Source: Henriciella sp. | GTDB taxonomy: Bacteria; Pseudomonadota; Alphaproteobacteria; Caulobacterales; Hyphomonadaceae | Assembly (NCBI RefSeq): GCF_029937755.1 | Contig: NZ_JAPYPG010000003.1 | Span: 372,001-436,000 of the forward strand | Length of the DNA stretch: 64,000 nt | Direction: 5' to 3' | Shown: in pieces, positions 32,770 to 42,011 of the stretch | Layout: each line of letters starts with the position of its first letter | How positions within the stretch are numbered: position 1 is the first letter of the stretch | The notes under the pieces: generated by a model | Databases searched by the model: none | What the model was told of the DNA's origin: nothing | The model's input: the letters and a program-made list of their open reading frames with translations, nothing else | Position numbers and translations under genes: made by a program

Positions 32770-34208
32770 TGGCCAGGTTCTCCCTCCTCTCCAAAACACC
32801 GCGTCCCGAAGCCGAAGAGGCTGAGCGCCCGTCTGAGGATCAAGCCTCCGGCACCCCACGCGAACACGTGCCGCTTTTCTCCGACGAGGATGCGCCAGAA
32901 CCGCCAGACACCAAGGCGGATGCGCCCTCGCATGACCTGCTGGACGCAAAACTCCGGGTTCATAACAAGCTGATCGACGAACTCGACCTCGCCATGCTCG
33001 ACAAGCTGGACGAGACCGAGATGCGCCGACAGGTCCGCCGGCTCGTGACCGAGATCGTCCGTGAAGAGCGCATTCCGATGAACCAGGCGGAAGTCTCGCA
33101 GTTTGCGGATTCGGTTTATGATGAGATGACCGGCCTCGGCCCCCTCGAACCGTTGCTGGCAGACCCATCGATCTCGGACATCCTGATCAATGGCGCAAAG
33201 CAGGTCTATGTCGAGCGCGGCGGCGAACTTGAACTTTCCGAAGCCAAGTTTCGCGACAATGCTCATTTGCGTCGCATCATCGGCCGGATCGTGTCAGCCG
33301 TCGGGCGCCGGGTGGACGAGAGCCAGCCGCTTGTCGATGCGCGCCTGCTGGACGGCTCCCGCGTCAACGCCGCCGTCGAGCCGGTCGCCATTGACGGCCC
33401 ACTCGTCTCCATACGGAAGTTCTCCAAGAAGCCCCTGACGCTGGAAAAACTGATCTCCTTCAAGGCGATGCCCAAGGAAGTTGCAGAATTTCTGCACGGC
33501 GCGGTGAAGTGCCGGGTGACCTGCATCATTTCCGGTGGCACGGGGTCGGGCAAGACGACGCTGCTTAATGCGCTCTCGGCCGCGATCAGCCACAAGGAAC
33601 GCCTGATCACAATCGAGGACGCCGCCGAGCTCCAGCTGCAGCAGCCGCATGTCGCGCGCATGGAGACACGGCCCCCGAACCTCGAAGGCAAGGGCGAGAT
33701 CCGCCAGCGCGAACTGGTCAAGAACGCGCTGCGCATGCGCCCTGACCGTGTGATCCTCGGCGAGGTCCGGTCCGAGGAAGCCTTCGACATGCTTCAGGCC
33801 ATGAATACCGGCCACGAAGGGTCGATGGCGACCATCCACGCCAACAATCCGCGCGAGGCCATCAGCCGGCTGGAGCAGATGGTTGCCATGGGCGGCCTGC
33901 GTATCAGCCAGGAAGCGGTTCGTTCGCAGATTGCCTCAGCCATCGGCATCATCATCCAGGTCCAGCGCCTGTCGGACGGGTCGCGCCGGCTCACGCATGT
34001 GACGGAGGTCACCGGCAAGGAAGGCGACATCATCCAGATGCAGGACATCTTTACCTTCAACCGTCTGCGCACGGAAGAAGACGGCAAGGTCGTCGGCGAG
34101 TTCCGGGCTTCCGGCCTGCGTCCCAAATGCCTCGACGAGATGCAGCGCCGCGGCGTGCATCTTCCGACCGAATACTTCGATCCCTCCACACCGCTCCTGC
34201 AGGTGTAG
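32769..34208 (+). CDS. cpaF: Tad pilus assembly ATPase CpaF (TadA)
   Basis: A 479-residue PilT/VirB11-like secretion ATPase that powers Flp pilin assembly. The N-terminal segment is acidic and disordered (to about residue 70). The core has EPLLADPSISDILINGAKQVYVERGGELE, Walker A SGGTGSGKTTLLNALS, the Asp box ITIEDAAELQL, Walker B-type DRVILGEVRSEEAFDMLQAMNTGHEGSM and the His box TIHANNPREAISRLE. All catalytic motifs are intact. It starts on the last base of the cpaE stop codon, and tadB follows after 10 bases. Confidence 0.95.
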   Translation: MARFSLLSKTPRPEAEEAERPSEDQASGTPREHVPLFSDEDAPEPPDTKADAPSHDLLDAKLRVHNKLIDELDLAMLDKLDETEMRRQVRRLVTEIVREERIPMNQAEVSQFADSVYDEMTGLGPLEPLLADPSISDILINGAKQVYVERGGELELSEAKFRDNAHLRRIIGRIVSAVGRRVDESQPLVDARLLDGSRVNAAVEPVAIDGPLVSIRKFSKKPLTLEKLISFKAMPKEVAEFLHGAVKCRVTCIISGGTGSGKTTLLNALSAAISHKERLITIEDAAELQLQQPHVARMETRPPNLEGKGEIRQRELVKNALRMRPDRVILGEVRSEEAFDMLQAMNTGHEGSMATIHANNPREAISRLEQMVAMGGLRISQEAVRSQIASAIGIIIQVQRLSDGSRRLTHVTEVTGKEGDIIQMQDIFTFNRLRTEEDGKVVGEFRASGLRPKCLDEMQRRGVHLPTEYFDPSTPLLQV

Positions 34209-34218
34209 CGAGACGCTT

Positions 34219-35172
34219 ATGGGAATCGAAGCCGTCATCTACGTCCTGGCCTTCGGCTCCGCCTTCATGGCGATGCAGTCGATGCTCGGCTTCGGCAAGA
34301 CCGCGCTTGCCAAGACACGGATCAACCAACGGCTCAAGGTCAAGGAAAGCCAGTCCTCCGTCGCTGACCTGATCGTGGAGCTGCGCCGCCAGCGTGGCCT
34401 TGACCAGGATGGCAACCAGCGCCTCGCGCTTACATGGTTCAACGAACTGGTTACCCGCTCAGGCCTGAACTTCCAGCCAACCGTCTGGGCCGGTATTGCC
34501 GCCGGGCTCGGCGTGGCCGCCTTCGGGGTAAGCTTCTGGTTTCTGAAGAGTTTCCTCATCTCCATTCCGGCTGCCCTGGTTGCGGCGACCTTGCTGCCAA
34601 TCCTCTTCCTGAAACACACGGCCGGGCGGCGTGAGAAGAAGCTTGGCGAACAGTTGCCCGACGCGCTTGAGATCATCGTTCGCAGCCTTGAGGCCGGCCA
34701 CCCGGTGCCCACGGCCGTCTCGCTGGTCGGGCGCGAGATGCCGGACCCGATCGGGTCCGAATTCGGTCTCGCTGCCGATGAGATCTCCTATGGCTCAAGC
34801 CTTGAGGAGGCCGTGCGCAAGCTCGCAGAGCGCACCCGCCAGCCGGATGTCGAACTCTTTGCCGCCACGGTTCGCCTGCAGGCCAAGACCGGCGGCAACC
34901 TGGCAAGCCTCCTCAAGGTCAACGCCCACACCGTACGCGCACGCCAGAAGATGCGCCTGAAGGTCCAGGCTGCCTCGTCGGAAGGCCGCGCCTCGGCACT
35001 TATCCTGACCAGCGCCCCCTTCCTCGTCATGGGGGCGATGTACATGATCACACCGGAATTCTACGGCGACGTCATCGACGAGAAACTCGTCCAGTATGGA
35101 CTTGGCGGCTGCCTTGTCTGGATGGTGATCGGCAATCTGGTCATGCGCAAGATGATCAATTTCAAGGTCTGA
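34219..35172 (+). CDS. tadB: Tad pilus inner membrane platform protein TadB
   Basis: A 317-residue GspF/TadB-type platform protein. A hydrophobic segment lies at the N-terminus (IEAVIYVLAFGSAFMAMQSML), two more at about 95-135, then the cytoplasmic type II secretion F domain (LPDALEIIVRSLEAGHPVPTAVSLVGREMPDPIGSEF, then LAERTRQPDVELFAATVRLQAKTGGNLASLL), and two C-terminal helices. It pairs with TadC in the inner membrane to convert CpaF ATPase work into pilus assembly. Confidence 0.92.
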   Translation: MGIEAVIYVLAFGSAFMAMQSMLGFGKTALAKTRINQRLKVKESQSSVADLIVELRRQRGLDQDGNQRLALTWFNELVTRSGLNFQPTVWAGIAAGLGVAAFGVSFWFLKSFLISIPAALVAATLLPILFLKHTAGRREKKLGEQLPDALEIIVRSLEAGHPVPTAVSLVGREMPDPIGSEFGLAADEISYGSSLEEAVRKLAERTRQPDVELFAATVRLQAKTGGNLASLLKVNAHTVRARQKMRLKVQAASSEGRASALILTSAPFLVMGAMYMITPEFYGDVIDEKLVQYGLGGCLVWMVIGNLVMRKMINFKV

Positions 35173-35189
35173 CAGGAGGCTCGTGACAC

Positions 35190-36131
35190 ATGCCCACAGG
35201 CGGCTCACAGGATACCACGCTGATCACCATCATCATGATCGTGATGGGCGCAACCATGCTCGTCCTCGGCAGCACGGTCTTCCGGTCAGTGCGCGACAAA
35301 CGCCAGGTGAGCGATCGCCTCAAGGGGGAAGGCACACGGGCACCGCGGACCCCAGCCTATCCCGAAAAACCACGCAGGAACGTTATCGAGGACCTCGGCC
35401 GGCGGTTTACCGATCCGAACTCCGAAGAGCTGACCAAACTCCGCCACCGCCTCATGAAGGCTGGCTACTACTCGAAATCCGCGCCCTTCATCTATATCGG
35501 CGTCCGCTTCGTGGCGCTGATCATCCCGCAAATCCTGCTGCTCTTCTGCTGGCCGATGATCGACCAGTACATGCCCAAACACGGCCTGCTCATGATGTCG
35601 GTCGGCCTCGGCATTATCAGCTTCGTCGCGCCTTCCTTCATTCTCGACAAGAAGATGGCGACCCGCGAGGAGGAATACCGCAACGGCTTCCCCGACATGA
35701 TGGACCTGCTGGTTGCCTGTGTCGAAGCCGGGCTCAGTCTTGACGGCGCGGTCCAGCGCGTGGCCGAGGAAATCGTGCAACGCTATCCGAACCTCGCCGA
35801 TCACCTGAAGATCCTGAATCTCGAAATGCGGGCCGGCCGGGCGCGTACCGAAGCCTGGAAGAACTTCGCCGACCGGCTCGGTCTCGACGAGGCCCGCGCA
35901 CTCGCCACGATGCTGCGCCAGTCCGAAGAACTCGGCACGAGCGTCGGTGAAACGCTTCGGGTCTTTGCTGCCGATATGCGTGAGAAACGGATGCTCTATG
36001 CCGAGGAGAAAGCGCTCGCCCTGCCCGCCAAGCTGGTCGTGCCGCTGATCCTCTTTGTGTTTCCATCGCTGCTGGTCGTGCTCATGCTGCCAGCCGTCGT
36101 CCGCATGATGTATGTCTTCAGCGAGACCTGA
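35190..36131 (+). CDS. tadC: Tad pilus inner membrane platform protein TadC
   Basis: A 313-residue paralogue of TadB with a type II secretion F domain (FPDMMDLLVACVEAGLSLDGAVQRVAEEI, then GLDEARALATMLRQSEELGTSVGETLRVFAADMREKR). A single N-terminal helix (LITIIMIVMGATMLVLGSTVF), a central hydrophobic pair and a C-terminal helix (KLVVPLILFVFPSLLVVLMLPAVV) flank it. The ribosome-binding site is GGAGGCTCG. It is the last gene of the block; it is followed by the convergent cpaB rather than tadD or the pseudopilin genes. Confidence 0.92.
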   Translation: MPTGGSQDTTLITIIMIVMGATMLVLGSTVFRSVRDKRQVSDRLKGEGTRAPRTPAYPEKPRRNVIEDLGRRFTDPNSEELTKLRHRLMKAGYYSKSAPFIYIGVRFVALIIPQILLLFCWPMIDQYMPKHGLLMMSVGLGIISFVAPSFILDKKMATREEEYRNGFPDMMDLLVACVEAGLSLDGAVQRVAEEIVQRYPNLADHLKILNLEMRAGRARTEAWKNFADRLGLDEARALATMLRQSEELGTSVGETLRVFAADMREKRMLYAEEKALALPAKLVVPLILFVFPSLLVVLMLPAVVRMMYVFSET

Positions 36132-36209
36132 GGGAAGCGCAGCGGGGAGCCGGTCGGCATGGTCTCACGCGCACACCTTCATCAACATGCTTTGGGAAAG
36201 CCCTTGGCC

Positions 36210-37079
36210 CTACTGGCTCACAGGGACGTCGTGCTCACTCATCCGCTCACCGAGGACGACCTCGATCGTGGATGAGGACGGCTTGCGCGGCGCGAAACGG
36301 CGTGGCGCAGTGTAGGCGACCTGCTTCGGCGTCTCCTCCTCGCGCAGGGAGACGGCCTCTGCCTGCTCGAACGCTTCATCCGCACTCCCGCGCAGGGCAA
36401 GCGACAGCGTGCCGGTCTGCGAAGCCACCGAGAGCTTCTGGGCCTGATCAAGCGTGACGGCGAGCGTTGCGGTCTCGAAGACGCCTGCCTGCTCACCCGT
36501 CATGTCGTCATTCAGGTCGACGCCAAGCACCTCTACATTCTGCAGGAGCACCTTGGAGACCAGCTTCAGGACTTTCGACTCCGGGGCAGCGTCTTCAGTG
36601 AAGATCACGTCGACATGATCTCCCGGAAGGACAAAACCGCCGACACCAGAAACTGCCGAAGTGCGAATGGTAAAGGCGCGCGAGCCCGGCTGAATCTTTG
36701 CTGACAGCGAGGCACGCATGCCCGGCGCCAGGAGCATCGCTTCAGACAAGGCCTGCCCGGCCGCAATATCGATCAGTGTGCGGCGATTGTCACCGGACTG
36801 CTCAAGCGCATCGGCCGAGGTGAAATGGCCCGGCGGCAAGGACGACACAGGACGCTCTTCAACGGCAAACCAGTCGGCGCTGACCGAAACCCCGCGCGGA
36901 ATGTCACGCGAAGCGACCAGCACAGGCTCCATCGCAGGTGCGGCCGCCTCAACGGCGCGCGGCGCTTCCGGCTGGGAGGAGGAAGAGAGCCACAAGCGCG
37001 CTCCGAGCAAGGCTGCCGCACCAAAGGCGATGGAGAGAAGGAGGGTGATGACCGGGGAAATCTGCATCTGTCGATCCAC
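36210..37079 (-). CDS. cpaB: Flp pilus assembly protein CpaB (RcpC)
   Basis: A 289-residue protein. It has an N-terminal hydrophobic anchor (VITLLLSIAFGAAALLGARLWL), a SAF domain (VLVASRDIPRGVSVSADWFAVEERP), and the RcpC/CpaB domain (GVGGFVLPGDHVDVIFTED, then ATLAVTLDQAQKLSVASQTGTLSLALRG). It is thought to act in the periplasm around the secretin. In most tad loci cpaB lies directly upstream of cpaC on the same strand; here it is on the opposite strand at the far end, convergent with tadC. The C-terminal tail is rich in Arg and Ser. Confidence 0.92.
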   Translation of the reverse strand: MDRQMQISPVITLLLSIAFGAAALLGARLWLSSSSQPEAPRAVEAAAPAMEPVLVASRDIPRGVSVSADWFAVEERPVSSLPPGHFTSADALEQSGDNRRTLIDIAAGQALSEAMLLAPGMRASLSAKIQPGSRAFTIRTSAVSGVGGFVLPGDHVDVIFTEDAAPESKVLKLVSKVLLQNVEVLGVDLNDDMTGEQAGVFETATLAVTLDQAQKLSVASQTGTLSLALRGSADEAFEQAEAVSLREEETPKQVAYTAPRRFAPRKPSSSTIEVVLGERMSEHDVPVSQ

Positions 37080-37173
37080 TCATTAAGACGTGAGCAGACT
37101 ATTCCGGCGGGCTTAAACACACCGCAAATCGCGGCATTCAATTGCGCGGGCCCGCTTAACCAAGACAGGCCCC

Positions 37174-37929
37174 CTAGCCGCTCTCCCGTCCGCCGACATA
37201 GCCAAGCGTCGTTGCGCGGTGGATCGCCTGCGCCTTGCCGGCCACGCCCAGCTTCCGCGCGGCATTGGTGATGTGAAAGCGCACCGTCGGCAGGGAGATG
37301 TCGATAATGGTCGCGATCTCTGCATCCGTCTTGCCGGCTGCGGCCCATTTAAGGCACAGGATTTCCCGGCGTGTCAGATGAACCGCAGGTCCCTTCGGCC
37401 CTATCGCCCGGGCATCATGATAGGTCGCAACGAATTTGAGCGTCAGCGCATAGAGGTGCTCGGCTTCGCGATGGAATACCGGTTCGACGTCAATCTCCTT
37501 GTCCGTGGCCCAGACCACCGCCCCGATTGCCCCACCCGGCAGGTGGACCGGTGACACAATCGCCGCCCTGATACGGGCATCGGTATACTCTTCCGGATCA
37601 TTGGCCGCCTGCAGCACAGGATTGGGCCTCCAGCTGCCGAGGCGCCCATCCGCGAAATAGAACGGCTCCGCACAGGTGCGGGTCGAATGCACCAGCGTCG
37701 AGCGAAGCGCGAAAGCACGGTCTTTCCAGTATTCAAGCTCGGGATCGATCCAGCGGAAGAAGGTCTCGGCGAACGGCCGGCCATCGCGATCGAACATCGG
37801 CTCGGGGCTTCCGATATCTGCGCTCACGGCAATGTAAGGCAGGCCCATTTCGACGCCGACATCACGCACCTCGCGCGCAAGCAGGTCGAGCTGATCTTCA
37901 AGAGACGGATGGTGATCCGAAGTCATCAT
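37174..37929 (-). CDS. LuxR-family transcriptional regulator, solo
   Basis: About 251 residues. The N-terminal part (to about 170) fits an autoinducer-binding-type domain only loosely (ELEYWKDRAFALRSTLVHSTRTCAEPFYF, then VSPVHLPGGAIGAVVWAT). The C-terminus is a clear LuxR/GerE helix-turn-helix (HLTRREILCLKWAAAGKTDAEIATIIDISLPTVRFHITNAARKLGVAGKAQAI). No luxI-type synthase is in the window. The start is uncertain: ATG at 37929 or 37926 has no good ribosome-binding site, and the frame stays open upstream to 38064. It is divergent from an acyl-CoA dehydrogenase gene, so it may sense a fatty-acyl compound; that is inference. Confidence 0.82.
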   Translation of the reverse strand: MMTSDHHPSLEDQLDLLAREVRDVGVEMGLPYIAVSADIGSPEPMFDRDGRPFAETFFRWIDPELEYWKDRAFALRSTLVHSTRTCAEPFYFADGRLGSWRPNPVLQAANDPEEYTDARIRAAIVSPVHLPGGAIGAVVWATDKEIDVEPVFHREAEHLYALTLKFVATYHDARAIGPKGPAVHLTRREILCLKWAAAGKTDAEIATIIDISLPTVRFHITNAARKLGVAGKAQAIHRATTLGYVGGRESG

Positions 37930-37940
37930 GGGAGGAAGCT

Positions 37941-37950
37941 GGTTATAACC
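37941..37950. promoter_or_regulatory. Palindrome GGTTATAACC upstream of the luxR gene
   Basis: A perfect 10-base palindrome 12 bases before the preferred luxR start, in the divergent region shared with the acyl-CoA dehydrogenase gene. It could be a LuxR-type operator or chance; if the regulator starts further upstream it lies in coding sequence. Confidence 0.25.
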
Positions 37951-38042
37951 TATTATTACTGGCAGCTTGTCGGTTTCCAAGCTTGCGTACAAGACTGACT
38001 TAGAGGCAGTCCGCCAAGATAAATACAGGGGAGGTCCAACAG

Positions 38043-39245
38043 ATGAAACTCGCACTCGAACCACACCACGAAGCCTTTCGGGAAGAAGTCCGTACCTTCC
38101 TCGCGGAGAAGCTGCCGCCGGAACTGGCTGAGGCCGGCCGGCTCAACACCAGCGCCTTCAGTGAACCCCAGCACAATCTGCCCTGGCTGCGCATCCTGAA
38201 CGAAAAAGGCTGGGCTGCTCCGCACTGGCCCGAGCAATATGGCGGCACAGGCTGGGACGAAATGCAGAAATACATCTTCGCGTCCGAGTGCGCGAAGGCT
38301 GGCACGCCGTCGCTTTCGCCCATGGGGCTTCAGATGGTGGGGCCCTGCATCATGGGCTTCGGCACCGAGGAGCAGAAAGCCTACTACTTGCCTCGCATCC
38401 TCAAAGGCGAGGACTATTGGTGCCAGGGCTATTCCGAACCGGGCGCGGGATCCGACCTTGCAAACCTGCAGCTGCGCGCCGTGTCCGATGGCGACGACTA
38501 TGTCCTCAACGGCTCGAAGATCTGGACGACCCAGGCTCATCACGCCAACAAGATGTTTTGCCTGGTGCGCACGTCTACGGAAGGCAAGCCGCAGCAAGGC
38601 ATCACCTTCCTCCTGCTCGACATGAACACACCAGGGATCCGGGTCGAGCCGATCATCACCATGGCTGGCGAGCATGAGGTCAATCAGGTCTTCTTCGATG
38701 ACGTGCGCGTGCCGAAATCAGGCCGGCTGGGCGAGGAGAATGATGGCTGGACGGTTGCGAAATACCTGCTCGAATTCGAGCGTGGCGGCGGCTCATCGGC
38801 AGGACTGGAAGCCGCTCTCGAGCGCGTGCGGATCATGGCCCATTCCGAACCGGGCACAGGCGGCAATCCGCTCGCCAGCGAGCCAGCGTTCATGCGCCGC
38901 TATGCCGACACGAAGATCGCGCTGGAAGGGATCGTCGTTACCGAGAAGCGGGTCGCAGCAGCCCTCGCTGGTGGCAAGAATCCCGGCCCGGCCTCTTCCA
39001 TGCTCAAGACGGCCCGCACCGAGACCATGCAGCGGATCGACGAACTCGCCATCGAGGCCGCCGGCCTCTACGGCACGGTCGAGCAGACGGCGGCGCGTCA
39101 GCCGGGCTCGAATATAGAAGCTGTCGGCCCGGACCACAGCCTGACCGCTATGCCCCGATATCTGAACAACCGGGCCGCTTCCATCTATGGCGGATCGAAT
39201 GAAGTGCAGAGAAACGTCATGGCCAAGCTTCTTCTTGGCCTCTGA
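38043..39245 (+). CDS. Acyl-CoA dehydrogenase
   Basis: A 400-residue flavoprotein of the acyl-CoA dehydrogenase family. The N-terminal helical domain is EAFREEVRTFLAEKLPPELAE, then WPEQYGGTGWDEMQKYIF. The flavin-contacting motifs are YSEPGAGSDLANLQLRA and GSKIWTTQAHHANKMFCLVRT, and the C-terminal segment is YLNNRAASIYGGSNEVQRNVMAKLLLGL. Where medium-chain enzymes carry the catalytic Glu in YEG, this protein reads YGG; this is common in long-chain, branched or steroid-side-chain subfamilies in which the base comes from another helix. The ribosome-binding site is GGGGAGG. Predicted for fatty-acid or side-chain beta-oxidation. A short hairpin follows. Confidence 0.92.
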   Translation: MKLALEPHHEAFREEVRTFLAEKLPPELAEAGRLNTSAFSEPQHNLPWLRILNEKGWAAPHWPEQYGGTGWDEMQKYIFASECAKAGTPSLSPMGLQMVGPCIMGFGTEEQKAYYLPRILKGEDYWCQGYSEPGAGSDLANLQLRAVSDGDDYVLNGSKIWTTQAHHANKMFCLVRTSTEGKPQQGITFLLLDMNTPGIRVEPIITMAGEHEVNQVFFDDVRVPKSGRLGEENDGWTVAKYLLEFERGGGSSAGLEAALERVRIMAHSEPGTGGNPLASEPAFMRRYADTKIALEGIVVTEKRVAAALAGGKNPGPASSMLKTARTETMQRIDELAIEAAGLYGTVEQTAARQPGSNIEAVGPDHSLTAMPRYLNNRAASIYGGSNEVQRNVMAKLLLGL

Positions 39246-39253
39246 TCTGTAAT

Positions 39254-39273
39254 AATGACGGGGCCCTGTCATT
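39254..39273. terminator. Possible terminator after the acyl-CoA dehydrogenase gene
   Basis: AATGAC and GTCATT enclose a GC-rich GGGGCCCT. The stem is short and is followed only by TT, so the call is weak. Confidence 0.3.
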
Positions 39274-39327
39274 TCCGATAGCTTGTGCAGGCGCCCCGTT
39301 TCGCGAACCCTCTCCCATGCACATCGA

Positions 39328-39348
39328 CACCCGGGAAAAAACCGGGTG
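39328..39348. other. Hairpin in the leader of the TonB-dependent receptor gene
   Basis: CACCCGG and CCGGGTG pair over 7 bp around GAAAAAA, 20 bases upstream of the start codon. It could affect translation of the receptor; no known riboswitch is recognised. Confidence 0.4.
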
Positions 39349-39368
39349 CAGCTCTATGGGAGGAAAAC

Positions 39369-41963
39369 ATGGTTTCCACAGTCACACTACGCCACAGCCT
39401 TATCACGGGCGCGTCGCTCTTCATCCTTGCCGGTCTCGCCCCTGCCGTTGCGCAGGAGGGCACCGTCGAGACCGATACGCCCGCCGCCGAGGAAACGTCC
39501 ACCGCCGACGATAGCAACATGCGCCTGCAATCCATTCAGGTGACCGCGCAACGCCGCGAAGAATCGATCAACTCCGTTGGCATGAACATCCAGGCCTTCG
39601 GCGAGGACACACTGTCCGACCTGCGCGTCAACAGCGTCGATGACCTGCAATCGGTCGTGCCGAGCTTCTCGGTCTCGCAATCCTATCAGGGTGTGCCGAC
39701 CTACACGCTGCGCGGCATCGGCTTCAACACGATCAACCTGTCTGCCACATCAACGGTCGGCACCTATGTCGATGAAGTCGCCTACCCCTATCCGATCATG
39801 AACTCAGGCCCCGTTTTCGATATCGAACGCGTTGAGGTCCTGAAGGGCCCACAGGGGACGCTGTTCGGCCGCAACACCACAGCCGGCCTGATCAACGTTG
39901 TCACCAACAAGCCATCCGAGGAATTCGAAGGCTTCGCCGCCCTCGATGTCGGCAATTACGAAACCATCAACTACGAAGGCATGATCAATGTGCCGTTCGG
40001 TGACATGGTTCAGGGCCGCCTCGCCGCACGCTACGAAACCAGCGACAAGGGCTGGCAGGAATCGATCTCGCGCGGTGAAGACCGCGGCAAGGTCGACAAG
40101 CTCGGCTATCGCGCCGCGCTTGCCTTCCAGCCGACCAGCGATCTCAATATCGACATGTCCGTGAACGGATGGATCAACAAGTCAGACACGATCGGCGGCC
40201 AGGGCTTTGCCTTCACGCCCGCCACAGACCCTGCGAACGGCAATACGTTCAATGTGCCCGGACTGGCTGACTTCCTCGCCAACAACCAGCCAAACAGCGC
40301 CGAGGATGCCGACTGGGCTCCGCGCTCGGCGCGCGAAGCCGATATCGGTGTGGGTCAAGGGGTCGACGGGCCGCTGGAGGAAGACTCCACCTTCATTGGC
40401 TACAAGCTCGGCGTCGACTACCAGTTCGGCGACAATATGCGGATCGTGTCGCTGACCGGCTACAATGACCTGCAGCGCGAAGCCAATCTCGACTGGTCAG
40501 GCGTGCCCTACCAGATCCTGATCCAGGATGTTGACGGCGAGATCACCTCCTTGAGCCAGGAAATCCGGCTGGAAGGGTCCACTGACCGTGTCGACTGGCT
40601 GGTTGGCGCTTATTACGGCAAGGACGAGATCACCGACTCCAACCGCACGCTGCTGCGTGACAACTCAAACAGCAACCAGGTCAGTACCGTGGCTGCCGGT
40701 CTCGCCGCTGCACCGGTTCCGACCGTCGCCGCATTGCTGGGGGTCGATCCCTCGCTCCTGCCGCCCGCACAGATCGCTCAGATCGAGGCCCTGGTCGCTG
40801 GCGTGAACATCGATCCGGAAACCGGACAACCCTACTCGCTCCCTGAAATCCTCAACTCCTTCCAGACTTACGAGGATATCGGTGAATTCGAGACGGAGAC
40901 CGCGAGCATCTTCGCGAACGCCAACTGGCAACTGACCGACGAGTTCGAGCTGATCACAGGTATCCGCTACACGGAAGACAGTCAGGACTATGTCGGTTGC
41001 TCGCGTGACGTGAACGGCTCGATGCAGCCTAACGTCAACATCTTCAACCGTGTCTTCTATTCGCTGACCTATGGTGTCGCCCCACCTGCGGCGTTGGAAG
41101 AGAACCAGTGCAACACCTATAACGAGACGGAAAATCGCTTCGGCAACGTCACGTCGGACCTGACCGAGGACAACATCTCCTGGCGCGTCGTGGGCAATTA
41201 CACGCCTACGGATGACCTGCTCCTCTTCGCGTCGGTCTCGCGTGGCTTCAAATCGGCCTCGACCCCGGTCAACGCCGCCTCCAAGGCCGAACAGAACGCT
41301 CCGGCCAAGCAGGAACAGCTGACGGCATATGAAGTCGGTGTGAAGGCGGGCCTCCTCGACCAGACCCTGCAGGCCAATGCGTCGCTGTTCTATTATGACT
41401 ACAAGGACAAACAGGTTTCTTCCTTCTTCCCGGACGACATCTACACCGCGCTTGCACGCCTGCAGAACGCTCCGGAAGGCGAGGCCTATGGTCTCGACGC
41501 CGAGGTCACCTGGCTGCTCACCGACTATCTGACGGCTGTGGGTGGCCTGACCCTCCTCCAGACCGAGTATGGCAGCTTCCCGACGACCGACTTCGCCGGC
41601 GATCCGACCAACCTGCAGGGTGATCCTTTCCTGTACAGCCCTGAACGCACGATGAGCCTGAGCCTGCTCTATGATGACACGCTGACCGACACGCTCGGCC
41701 TGCGCGGGGCGCTGTCTGCCCGCTGGCAGAGCGACTCCACAGCCGGTGACCCGGACAATCCGCTCTACGACATCCCGTCCTACGGCGTCGTGAACGGGTC
41801 GATCGGTGTCTATGGCATCGATCAGAACTGGGAAGTCAGCATCTGGGGCAAGAACCTGCTTGATGAATACTACTGGCAACAGATCACCTCGAACGCGAAC
41901 GTGATCCTCCGGTTTGCCGGCAGACCTCGGACTTTTGGCGCGTCTCTCACGTACCGCTTCTAG
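39369..41963 (+). CDS. TonB-dependent outer membrane receptor
   Basis: An 864-residue receptor. A signal peptide ends near APAVAQ, and a short acidic linker leads into the plug domain (IQVTAQRREESINSVGMNIQAF, then VPTYTLRGIGF, FDIERVEVLKGPQGTLFGRNTTAGLINVVTNKP). The beta-barrel ends SLTYRF with the terminal Phe needed for outer-membrane assembly. An Ala/Pro-rich insertion in one extracellular loop (around VAAGLAAAPVPTVAALLGV, about residues 440-500) is unusual. The ribosome-binding site is GGGAGGAAAAC. The group is the large family of iron-siderophore, sugar or lipophilic-substrate receptors common in oligotrophic Alphaproteobacteria. The ligand is unknown; the neighbours suggest a hydrophobic compound. 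Confidence 0.93.
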   Translation: MVSTVTLRHSLITGASLFILAGLAPAVAQEGTVETDTPAAEETSTADDSNMRLQSIQVTAQRREESINSVGMNIQAFGEDTLSDLRVNSVDDLQSVVPSFSVSQSYQGVPTYTLRGIGFNTINLSATSTVGTYVDEVAYPYPIMNSGPVFDIERVEVLKGPQGTLFGRNTTAGLINVVTNKPSEEFEGFAALDVGNYETINYEGMINVPFGDMVQGRLAARYETSDKGWQESISRGEDRGKVDKLGYRAALAFQPTSDLNIDMSVNGWINKSDTIGGQGFAFTPATDPANGNTFNVPGLADFLANNQPNSAEDADWAPRSAREADIGVGQGVDGPLEEDSTFIGYKLGVDYQFGDNMRIVSLTGYNDLQREANLDWSGVPYQILIQDVDGEITSLSQEIRLEGSTDRVDWLVGAYYGKDEITDSNRTLLRDNSNSNQVSTVAAGLAAAPVPTVAALLGVDPSLLPPAQIAQIEALVAGVNIDPETGQPYSLPEILNSFQTYEDIGEFETETASIFANANWQLTDEFELITGIRYTEDSQDYVGCSRDVNGSMQPNVNIFNRVFYSLTYGVAPPAALEENQCNTYNETENRFGNVTSDLTEDNISWRVVGNYTPTDDLLLFASVSRGFKSASTPVNAASKAEQNAPAKQEQLTAYEVGVKAGLLDQTLQANASLFYYDYKDKQVSSFFPDDIYTALARLQNAPEGEAYGLDAEVTWLLTDYLTAVGGLTLLQTEYGSFPTTDFAGDPTNLQGDPFLYSPERTMSLSLLYDDTLTDTLGLRGALSARWQSDSTAGDPDNPLYDIPSYGVVNGSIGVYGIDQNWEVSIWGKNLLDEYYWQQITSNANVILRFAGRPRTFGASLTYRF

Positions 41964-42011
41964 TCCGTTCACTGCGTAGACCCGATTTTCCTCCCGGGAT
42001 ACGCGTTTCCT

